Shown piece by piece: positions 28,511-38,900 of a DNA stretch of 64,000 bases. A model generated the notes under the pieces. The model was not told the DNA's origin, ran no database searches, and saw only the letters and a program-made list of their open reading frames with translations. The position numbers were made by a program, and so were the translations under genes. The DNA comes from Maea johnstoni (lineage: Eukaryota > Annelida > Polychaeta > Spionida > Magelonidae): NCBI GenBank assembly GCA_963942565.1, contig OZ012699.1:34195937-34259936 (forward strand), read 5' to 3'. Position 1 is the stretch's first letter. Every line of letters begins with the position of its first letter.

Positions 28511-30722
28511 CTTTATTTAAAGAGGGTAACTCAGTCCAATGGTAAGGATCTTCCCTGAGGCCCTCTGGCATGTTTACAAGTAGTCTGAGGGCCCAGGGTT
28601 ACAAAGTAGTACAGTACATTGCTTTTTAGGTATCGAGACTTGAAGGAAGGTAGAGATGGTGCACATCTGATTGCTTCAGTTAAGCCATTCCAAACTTTGG
28701 GCCCTGAGTATGAAATACATTTTTGGCCAATTGATTTATTACATTTTGGAAGAGCTAATAGTGAGGAGGTTGCATTTCGAGTACCATAGCTGTGGTTTTC
28801 TTGTGTGTATGAGAAAAGTTTGTTCATATAATGGGGGTTTAACTCATTAAGGCTTTTGTATACAGTGACAGACTGTTGGTATTCCACATATTTAGGAAAA
28901 GGGAGCCATTTAAGCTTTTTGAATAGATCAGAAGATGGAATTGACAAATCGGCATCTAGTATTAAGCGGGCTGCCCGCTTTTGTAATTTGGTTATCCTGT
29001 TTTGTTGATTTGCCGGACAGTTTCCCCACACTGAACAACAGTAATTTAAGTGTGGTAAAATATAGCAGTTATAAAATAACAACCTCTCTTTAACTGGGAG
29101 GTTCTTTTTTATTTCTTTTAAAGTATGCAGGTTGAAAATGATCTTTTTGCAGGTTTTGTCAACTTGCTCTGTCTAGCATAAAGATTCATCTATTGTTACC
29201 CCAAGAACCTTTTCACTTTTTGAATTTTCTAAATAATCGTCATCAATTTTGATTTGAAGGGTACTGTCTAAATTCATTCTTTTCTGCCTTGTGCACAGAA
29301 GCATAGATTTTGTTTTAGCTTTGTTGATAAACATTCTGTTTTTTGTGCACCAATCTGTAACTTTCTTCAAGTCTTGATTCAAGTTCATCTCAATTTCTGC
29401 TACAGTATTACCTACAGTATAAAAGGATGAATCATCTGCATAAAGACTATTCTTATTATCTACACTACTATCATGCATAAACATATCATTGATAAAGATA
29501 ATGAATAATAGTGGCCCTAGGATTGACCCTTGTGGGACACCTGCTGTGATTTCTTTAAAATCAGAAACGCAACCATTTAAACTTACTTTCTGTTTACGGT
29601 TGCTGAGATAAGAGGAAAACCATTTCACAGAATTTTCACTTAGTCCATATAGACCCAGTTTCTTTACCAGAATGCTGTGGTCAACAACATCAAATGCTTT
29701 CTGAAGATCTAGAAAGATTGTGCCCACTAATTGGTTATCATCAATTGCTTTCAGCCAAGTGTCAATCATTTGTAGCAGGGCTGCTTCACAGGAATGTTGA
29801 GGGCGGAATCCAGATTGGTATTCATATAATAGATTGTGTTCTGATAGATGTTTATATATTTGGTCATGAACATGCCTTTCAATGATTTTGGACAAAACTG
29901 ATAGGATAGATATAGGCCGGTAGTTATAAGGGTCATCTGTTAAACCAGATTTGTGTAATGGTAGTACTCTGGCTTCCTTCCATTTATCCGGGAATATACC
30001 TGTGTTGATACTTTGATTTATTATATGGGTAAGAGGCTCAGTTATAACACACATTCCTTCCTTTAAAAATGATATTCCTATATCATCAAGACCTTTCGCC
30101 TTCTTCTCATCTAGGTTGTGTATACTTTTGAACACCTCATGAGGTTTAATTTCTGGAATTTGAAACAACTCATTATCTGGGAGTTTTGAAGATAAAAATG
30201 CATTTAATGCATCAGATATTTCAATATCAGTGTTAGGGTCACTACCCTGTCTGATCTTTTCAATGATATTTGTGAAGTGAGTATTGAAAGCATTTGCTAT
30301 TTCTATCGGATTGTCAAGATTTTGATCATTTACATTGAGGGACTGAGTCATTTCTTTTTCATCTTTTGGATTGAGGTCATTTAGTAACTTCCACAGAACC
30401 TTTGGATTGTTTCTGTTCTGTTTAAGAGAATTAATAAAGTATCGTGATTTTGATTTCTGAATAATAAATTTAGATCTTTTCTTCCAGTACTTGGCAAGGG
30501 CTTGCTCCCCATGTTTCTTATAATAGTCCCTCATCTCTATACTCTGTAAAATTTCCTGTGATAGCCATTCTGAAAATCATCTTAACCTAGTCATGTGGGT
30601 ATTCATAGGAAAGCTCTCGCTGAGTACTTTCAGATGAGTACCCATGTGCCAGGGTTTCAGTCATTTCCCAGCTTTCTGTCATCATTTCATGATGACCAAG
30701 TTAGCCACCAGCAACAACAGGG
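28428..30722. mobile_element. TTAA MITE, family 1, split by a LINE
   Basis: The left part (28428-28475, CCCTACTGATGCTGAGGTTA) and right part (about 30573-30722, from AAAATCATCTTAACCTAGTC to CCACCAGCAACAACAGGG) are two halves of one element, with TTAA at 28424 and 30723. The LINE lies between them. Confidence 0.85.
28485..30572 (-). mobile_element. CR1/L2-group LINE, 5'-truncated, nearly intact RT
   Basis: On the minus strand the frame opens within EWLSQEILQSIEMRDYY and runs through a full reverse transcriptase: PISILSVLSKIIERHVHD, QSGFRPQHSCEAALLQM, FLDLQKAFDVVDHSIL, VPQGSILGPLLFIIFIND and catalytic YADDSS. One in-frame TAG (29173-29175) separates it from the C-terminal part (HLNYCCSVWGN, RAARLILDAD). 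The 3' end is CTTTATTTAAAG reversed plus (ATT)n, as in L2/CR1-like elements. The endonuclease domain is missing. It interrupts a family 1 MITE, so it is younger than that MITE. No clear target duplication. Confidence 0.92.
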
Positions 30723-30830
30723 TTAAGAACAAACCACTGGGATTTGGTGAGATTTGAACATACCGAGCCCATGTTGCTTAGATCGCCAGTTAGATGTACT
30801 ACTCACTCTCTCTCAGCGACTCCTCTTGAC

Positions 30831-31033
30831 CCTTCCAATGCTGAGGCTACTTGCGTCCAAAGCACAAGGACGCCAAGATTTCTGAAAACCATCTAAACCC
30901 TGTCATGTTGGTATTCATTGGAAAGCTCTCGCTGAGCACTCTCAGATGAGTACCCATGTGCCAGTGTTTCAGCCATTTTTCAGGTTTTTTGCAGCATTTT
31001 GTGTTGACCAAATTAGCCACCAGCTGCATAAGG
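30831..31033. mobile_element. TTAA MITE, family 1
   Basis: CCCTTCCAATGCTGAGGCTA to CCACCAGCTGCATAAGGG, then TTAA. The left flank is CTTGA. Confidence 0.85.
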
Positions 31034-31365
31034 GTTAATGTAAACATTTGATGTCACAACCACACAAACCAATATCATTGTGTGCAACCACAACCTCACA
31101 CAAACACCATAGATGCAAAATATAAACTTATATAATATGGCGGATTTCAGAAACCTGCTCAACATCACCTAACTGAAGATTTTAATTGGAAAAGGCTGCA
31201 CCTACCACAGTCCTCAAGTAACAATGTGTGGATTAAATTAAAAAGCATTCACTTGCGGCCAGCACATCTTGCTAACATACTTGAAACAGATAAGGACTTT
31301 CTCCTCAGTATTTTGTATATTTACTAGTATTATATATTTATATGATTATGGACCAGTTCATATTA

Positions 31366-31540
31366 CAGGCAACTCTGCTTTATCCAGACTGATGTGGACC
31401 CTAAATTTTGTGCGGATTTGGCAAAATTCAGATTATGCATATAGGAATTATATGTATAGGAAGGGACCGGTACCTTCCAATCTGTCCAGTTTAGACGAAA
31501 ATTTCGGTTTACACATGTCCGGATTAAGCAGAGTTGCCTG
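31366..31540. mobile_element. TA-flanked MITE, CAGGCAACTCTGCTT ends
   Basis: CAGGCAACTCTGCTTTATCC and, reversed, CAGGCAACTCTGCTTAATCC. TA on both sides. 175 bp, mariner-like. Confidence 0.9.
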
Positions 31541-31748
31541 TATTTACATAAACAAATTGATGAATGCACAGTATTAATTAGTGCATAAAATAAAGACCTC
31601 ATGCAGTTCAGCTATATTATTTTGAATTATACCATAGCAAGATATTGCACGTGATATACAACTCTTTGCAAGAAACTCTTAGGCCTTAAAGCAATGAAGC
31701 GATGGATAACATGTTGAAATAGCTCAAATCATCTAGGATATATAAGCA

Positions 31749-32063
31749 CATGGTCTTAGCCAGGAGGGCGTCTGGGTGTCTTTTTGGACACCCAACCCCT
31801 TTAAAAAGCACCCCTCAGGACACCCAAAACTCTTTGTGAAGAATTTCTTAAAATGTCAATCTCCAGCATATAATTGACTTTTTTAATCTCCATATAATTC
31901 CCATGACACTGTATAAGGATATCCTACCTTAGTTTGATAAATTTATACATGTTTATGGTTGAAATATGAGTATATTGTGGGGCCCCTTAAAATTTTGGAC
32001 ACCCAAAACTTTTACAATTTCCAATTTTAGGCACCCAGTTTGCAAATCCTGGCTAGGACCCTG
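31749..32063. mobile_element. hAT MITE, type A, with perfect 8-bp TSD
   Basis: CATGGTCTTAGCCAGGAGGG to CCTGGCTAGGACCCTG. Flanked by TATAAGCA (31741-31748, 32064-32071). Interior GGACACCCAACCCC and ATGTCAATCTCCAGC. Confidence 0.92.
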
Positions 32064-32238
32064 TATAAGCATAATAATACTTGTAAGTGTCGTAATGCCA
32101 TCTACCTTGAAACATACATTTATCAGTGAGCAGAACTTTTCTGTAGATGTTCAAGATATTTTTTGTAGATGTTCTTCAAGTCCTGTTGAAGAAGTTCCTT
32201 TTCCCCATAGATATTTATATCAATTTCATATCAAAGTA

Positions 32239-32594
32239 CTGTAGAATGGCTAATTTTTCCCGGAGGTTTATTTTTCCTGTGTTTTACCGAATGCTTTCAT
32301 ACAGGAATAAACAACACAGGAAAAAACAATACAGTACATGTCCAGACTTATTGAACACGGACAATTCTTTTTCAAGAATGAATGAATAAAGATGTTTTAA
32401 ATGTATAGTGGCCTTACCCTTGTCCTTACCATAAATATTTACTCTTTGGTATACTAAAATTTAAAATCTACATAAAATTGGAATATTAGAAACAGAAAAA
32501 AACATGACCTCTCTTTGGAAATATTGGAAACGGAAACACCCAAATATTAAAAATTCGGAAAAATTGTCACACAGAAAAATTAGCCATTCTACAG
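32239..32594. mobile_element. MITE, CTGTAGAATGGC ends
   Basis: CTGTAGAATGGCTAATTTTT at the left and the reversed match at the right. TA on the left; the right flank is TT. It lies just downstream of the caspase stop codon and contains a minus-strand AATAAA (about 32267-32272) that could serve as that gene's poly(A) signal. Confidence 0.75.
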
Positions 32595-32620
32595 TTTATG
32601 ATCAAATAATCATTACATTC

Positions 32621-32866
32621 CAGTAGAAGTAGATCTATCTTTGTAGATATACTAGTAGAAGAGGATTTTCTGTAGATATTGTCTGTAGATATTCTAGTAG
32701 AAGTCGACTTTCTGTAGATATTGTCTGTAGATATTCTAGTAGAAGTAGACTTTCTGTAGATATTGTCTGTAGATATTCTAGTAGAAGTAGACTTTCTGTA
32801 GATATTGTCTGTAGATATTCTAGTAGAAGTAGACTTTCTGTAGATATTCTAGTAGAAGTAGACTTT
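32621..32866. repeat. 42-bp array copying the end of the caspase coding region
   Basis: Tandem units of about 42 bp whose core, read on the minus strand, is GTCTACTTCTACTAGAATAT. That is exactly the last codons (VYFY) and stop of the caspase gene plus the following bases. About six copies, the first being the real end of the frame. Falls in the 3' UTR. Confidence 0.88.
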
Positions 32867-32981
32867 TTTGCATAGCGAGGTGAGTGGGGCTGGGCTCTGT
32901 GCGTAGCTCCGGCCATCCTTGGTCACTGTCGCTTTACTGACCTCTTCGTTCACTTTAGTGAGCATGCTCATCAGGTCATAC
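32849..32981 (-). CDS. caspase exon 6: C-terminal p10
   Basis: Acceptor TTGTTACAG. YDLMSMLTKVNEEVSKATV through SLCKKVYFY and TAG. The first 40 or so bases and the acceptor are copied four more times upstream, and the last bases several times downstream. Confidence 0.93.
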
Positions 32982-35900
32982 CTGTAACAATAGCAATACA
33001 ATAGAGTTAACCCTTATGCTGCTGGTGGCTAATACTGACCTCTTCGTTCACTTTAGTGAGCATGCTCATCAGGTCGTACCTATAACAATAGCAATACAAT
33101 AGCGTTAACACTTATACTGCTGCTGGCTAATACAGACCTCTTCGTTCACTTTAGTGAGCATGCTCATCAGGTCATACCTATAACAATAGCAATACAATAG
33201 AGTTAACTCTTATGCTGCTGGTGGCTAATACAGACCTCTTCGTTCACTTTAGTGAGCATGCTCATCAGGTCGTACCTATAACAATAGCAATACAATAGCG
33301 TTAACACTTATACTGCTGCTGGCTAATACAGACCTCTTCGTTCACTTTAGTGAGCATGCTCATCAGGTCATACCTGTAACAATAGCAATACAATAGAGTT
33401 AACCCTTATTAGGAGAGCGGCCAAGTGCGAAAAAGGGCTCTATTTAAGATTTATTTTGGGCGGGTCTCACACACACCTCCAACATACATCATTTGAAAGC
33501 TTATACTCTCTAGTTTAATATTCTGCCTGTTGGAGTTGTCAAAAGTGGTGCAGATTCTGAGAAAATACGTTTATGTAACATAATGTCTGGAAAAAAGCTG
33601 AAAGGTATGAAATTACGATATTTTTTTGAAGGGGCTAAAGAGGATAGTATGTTCACTCAACTTTGTGTACTACAACAAGCCTCATGCCCACAATTCAAAT
33701 AAAACATTTGAAGCCATACTACTGAATTTTTCTGGTGAAATTCCAATTTTATAACAAATTGAGGATATGATTCACCTTTTTCTCAAATGCCATCACATAG
33801 ATCAACTTTTCAGCTAGTACAATACCAGACTTAGCTACATAGCACACATATATATAATCCTACATCTTTTTTCAATCATTTAGGAACCAAACTGAGTTAC
33901 AAGGCTGATTTATTCAAACGTTTTGGCAATTCATATGCCTATAAAACTGAAAAAGATGATAATAGAAAAATGTGCAAAATGATATTTAATCTTTCAAATA
34001 TTCCAAAAAGTATCTGAATGACATCTAAACTGAAGCATACCCTGTACAGATATCTTATATTGGATATTGGCTGTCAGATTTTTGGATTTAGTTGCCCAGT
34101 CACCCAGGACAACTAAATTATTTGTGAAAATAGTCAACAATTTAGCAAAATTCACAAAACACTCACACAAAAAAAATAATAATAATAAATCAAATAAAAT
34201 TTAAACATACAGGCAACCTTACATAAGTCAGACACTTATAAGTCAGATTTTCTATTAAGTCAGATGGCTTTGCTGGTCCCATCCCTATCATTGCAGTTTT
34301 ATAATCTTCACATAACTCTAATTTTGCCTATCTCGGACAGAAAATCCTGGTCCCAATTCATCTGGCTTAAGCAAGGTTACCTGTATTATGAGATTCACAA
34401 TATGTTTTTCAGGAAGATTTTTTTCTTTTCTTTGATACCAAATGTAAAATGTCCACCTTGAAGAAGACAAAGAACACTCACTGGATGATCAAACTTGTGT
34501 GTGTGTGAGTGTTCACACTCAAAGTCTCACAGCATCAACCACAAACAGAATTATTCTGTATCACTGTCTGATGTATCTTGTGTTGAAATCGGATTTTGAC
34601 AAACATCATCACCATGACAGGAACACAATTCCACACAGGCCAAGCGGTTCTTTCTACAAGAGCATGAGTCAGTACTACAAAGATTCCTCTTGCTGCAAGT
34701 ACAAAGCAAATCTTGCATCACCTCGGAGGCTGACAATCCTTCATAGTACACTGGGACAAGCTTCTCCCCCTCTCTTTTCCATCCATATTCCAGTGGGGAT
34801 CCCAGGTCAGGCTTAGCAATGTGGGAGGAAATCCAAATCCTTGTTTGCCAGGCAGCCCTTCTGACATGCTGTTTCAGACTCTCTTCACAGGGTGGCAGCT
34901 TTGCACGTAACACATTCATGTTTGATTGTGCTTCTTTTTCCTTGCCCTTAGGATCATACAAACTAGCAATAAACTTGCAAGCTCCAACAATTGAAGTGTT
35001 CTCATCATCACCACCTAGGAAAACCAGCTCAGCAAAGGAGTCTACCCCTTTTTCTGAGATTGTTTTATACACAGAACTTTTTCCTATACCGAAAAAAACA
35101 GATGTTGAATCACACCCTGTGAGAGCGTGAATAGCAGGCAATACTTTCAGAAACAGTGGTGATTGTGAGTGACATATGTCATGTACTGGGATGAACCTCC
35201 GAAGGTCAGTGGTTCTGGTTACTGTTCCAGTCTCAATCCAGAATTCTTTCACTCTGTTCATTTGCGGATAGTAGTGAATGGCTAGCACCAGAACATCTGT
35301 GTCAGGGGTTTTGATGATGACTCGGCCTGTCATGTCATTTCTCAAATACGTTGTTGGCATGGAGGGCATGTAGATTCATACTGGTATCAGCTTCCTCATG
35401 TGTGCTGTAAAAATCTACTGCTTCTTGTACACCTGCCAGTCCTATGCTCTTTGGCTACTCACCATTTTCAAATCCTCCAGCAAAGAAAAGTTTTCTACCA
35501 GGGTGAGTAGATAACAGTTCAGGAGCATTCGTCTCCATATACTTGCATAGAAAAGCAACGAGTGCCTGTCTGTTTGAAGGAACATTTAGAATATTTTTCC
35601 ATGTTGGAACTTCCACCATGGAAAAAATATGTAAATGTTCGTTAAAACAAACAGGCACTCGTGTGATTCAACATCAGCTTTTTTTCAGTATAGGAAAAAA
35701 TTCTGTGTATAAAACAATCTCAGAAAAAGGGGTAGACTCCTTTGCTGAGCTGGTTTTCCTAGGTGGTGATGATGAGAACACTTCAATTGTTGGAGATTGC
35801 AAGTTTATTGCTAGTTTGTATGATCCTAAGGGCAAGGAAAAAGAAGCACATTCAAACATGAATGTGTTACGTGCAAAGCTTGCAGCCAAGTGAGAATGTG

Positions 35901-38900
35901 TGTTGGCAAAGCTGCCACCCTGTGAAGAGAGTCTGAAACAGCATGTCAGAAGGGCTGCCTGGCAAACAAGGATTTGGATTTCCTCCCACATTGCTAAGCC
36001 TGACCTGGGATCCCCACTGGAATATGGATGGAAAAGAGAGGGGGAGAAGCTTGTCCCAGTGTACTATGAAGGATTATCAGCCTCCGAGGTGATGCAAGAT
36101 TTGCTTTGTACTTGCAGCAAGAGGAATCTTTGTGGTACTGATCGACTCATGCTCTTGTAGAAAGAACCGCTTGGCCTGTGTGGAATTGTGTTCCTGTCAT
36201 GGTGTTTGTCAAAATCCGATTTCAACACAAGATACATCAGACAGTGATACAGAATAATTCTGTTTGTGGTTGATGCTGTGAGACTTTGAGTGTGAACACT
36301 TGCACACAAGTTTGATCATCCAGTGAGTGTTCTTTGTCTTCTTCAAGGGGGACATTTTACATTTGGTATCAAAGAAAAAAAAAATCTTCCTAAAAAACAT
36401 ATTGTGAATCTCATAATACAGGTAACCTTGCATAAGCCGGATGAATTGGGACCAGGATTTTCTGTCCGAGATAGGCAAAATTAGAGTTATGTGAAGATTA
36501 TAAAACTGCAATGATAGGGATGGGACCAGCAAAGCCATCTGACTTAATAGAAAATCTGACTTATAAGTGTCTGACTTATGTAAGGTTGCCTGTATGATTA
36601 AATTTTATTTGATTTATTATTTTAATTTTTTTTGTAAGCGTTTTGTGAATTTTGCTAAATTGTTGACAATTTTCACAAATAATTTAGTTGTCCTGGGTGA
36701 CTGGGCAACCAAATCTAAAAATCTGACAGCCAATATCCAATATAAGATATCTGTACAGGGTATGCTTCAGTTTGGATGTCATTCAGATACTTTTTGGAAT
36801 ATTTGAAAGATTAAATATCATTTTGCACATTTTTCTATTATCATCTTTTTCAGTTTTATAGGCATATGAATTGCCAAAACGTTTGAATAAATCAGCCTTG
36901 TAACTCAGTTTGGTTCCTAAATGATTGGAAAAAGATGTAGGATTATATATATGTGTGCTATGTAGCTAAGTCTGGTATTGTACTAGCTGAAAAGTTGATC
37001 TATGTGATGGCATTTGAGAAAAAGGTGAATCGTATCCTCAATTTGAAATAAAATTGGAATTTTCACCAGAAAAATTTAGTAGTATGGCTTCAAATGTTTT
37101 ATTTGAATTGTGGGAATGAGGCTTGTTGTAGTACACAAAGTTGAGTGAACATACTATCCTCTTTAGCCCCTTCAAAAAAATATATCGTAATTTCATGCCT
37201 TTCAGCTTTTTTCCAGACATTATGTTACATAAACGTATTTTCTCAGAATCTGCACCACTTTTGACAACTCCAACAGGCAGAATATTAAACTAGAGAGTAT
37301 AAGCTTTCAAATGATGTATGTTGGAGGTGTGTGTGAGACCCGCCCAAAATAAATCCCAAATCTGGCCCCTGGCCGCTCCCCTATATGCTGCTGGTGTCTA
37401 GTTTTACCTATACAAAATAATTGATGTAGCAGGTATGAATTTCTTACCGCTTATGACGCGAGTCGGTCCCCTAATAAACAAGGCTTGTTCAAAAATAGTT
37501 TATTGTATAGTGTACACCCCTTGGGCTGCAGGTGTATGTATAAACTGATTTTTGATACTGAATATTTACAATGGTAAGGGAACAACTTATTCATTGAATT
37601 TAATTAAGAAGGAAATAAAGTGTACTTTTCATCTTTGGTACAGTAATTCATTTTGGTCAATATCAAACTTATATTTTATACTGGGCGCTCTTCTTCTGGA
37701 CCAGAAACAACTTTGAAAGTAACTTATATGAAGGAGAGATGTGTGACAAGATCTGAACTACATTTCTCCTTCAAATATTTTCTGAAAAATGCTCCAACCA
37801 TAAAGATATCTCCAAAATTGTGAGGGCATTTTACAGTGGTGGGACAAGTAATCGGAAGCTCGAGCATTCGGTCACTAGGGCCTCTGATCCGAGCGCTCGA
37901 GTCCATAAAGTGATCGCTCGGGAAATTACGAGCTGACGACATTTTTATTGCAACACATGCATGCATGGCCTAGCGACGGTCATATCTCCCCAATTCGCAT
38001 CAGATTTCTTGAAATAAAATGTGTTTTCTTAAGTATCCATTTCAGATGCATATTACGCCATTTTCTGGTGCACCAATTCTCAATCTCACACCGTATGCAT
38101 GCCTGGCATATGCCGGGACGCAACGTTGTTTTAAATCATTCGCCTTAAGATCTTGTCAATGTAGCCGTAAAACTCGATATTGACTTGAGTTTTAGTCCCT
38201 AGATTTGCCGAGCGATCGAGTTCAGAGTTGGGCAGATTCCCAGCACTAGCTTTTTAACCCAATGGCACTCACAGCGGCCAAAACAGGCCTGGATATTTTG
38301 TTGATATTTTCCTCACAAAAGTGTGTTTATCAAAAATATTTGAAGGAGAAATGTTTATCAGAATATTACCAACAACTCTCCTTCAAATATTTTGGGAGAA
38401 TTTGCTTTATTTCCAAGTTATTTTCAAAAGTGTGAAAATAGCAGACGATACTTTCCTGGGGTACTCTGAGTGTGAATGGGTTAAGGCCCTTTAGGCATGG
38501 ATAGTATTTGTGGGGAAAAATTGATCAAACACTCACAAATAAGTCTCCTTCAATAAGTGTTTAAATTTGGAATATGGAATTTCGATTTTTCGCCACTTTT
38601 TCTGCCATAATGCGGCTAATTTGTGACTAGCCAGTTGTAACTGGTGGAGGAAACAGGAGTAAACCGGTGAAAACCACTGCCTAACCCCAAGTCACTGGCA
38701 ACCGTCTCACATTCCCAGCCGGGATTCCAACCCAGGCAGTGGTGAGAGACAGCATAAGTGTTTAAAATCATGCTAAATTCAAGACCCATGTCAAGACTCC
38801 AATTAAAGAGTACATTACACCTTTAATAGGTGTCATGCATGAATTAGCCACAATATGGCAGAAAAAGTTAGTGGTAGGACGAGTACTCGGAAGGTTGAGC

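Larger units (their letters stand above)
33413..37384. mobile_element. Academ-like DNA transposon as an inverted dimer (4 kb)
   Basis: Terminal TAGGAGAGCGGCCA and, at the right reversed, TAGGGGAGCGGCCA. The flank TAT is repeated at both ends, and the target is the family 1 MITE end of the outermost 98-bp unit. The left arm (33413-35115) and right arm (35661-37384) are near-identical inverted copies around a 545-bp single-copy centre. Each arm holds a broken copy of a gene with a PDTDVLVL / ALTGCDSTS pattern and a Cys-rich C-terminus. An XPG/PIN-type nuclease gene with 3-bp target duplication fits the Academ superfamily, but I infer this from memory of the families. Confidence 0.75.

Noticed and set aside
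32635-32916. 93-codon frame with a repeated STESLLLLEYLQTI unit
   Set aside because: Out of frame with the caspase exon 6 and produced by the 42-bp array, whose length keeps any frame open.
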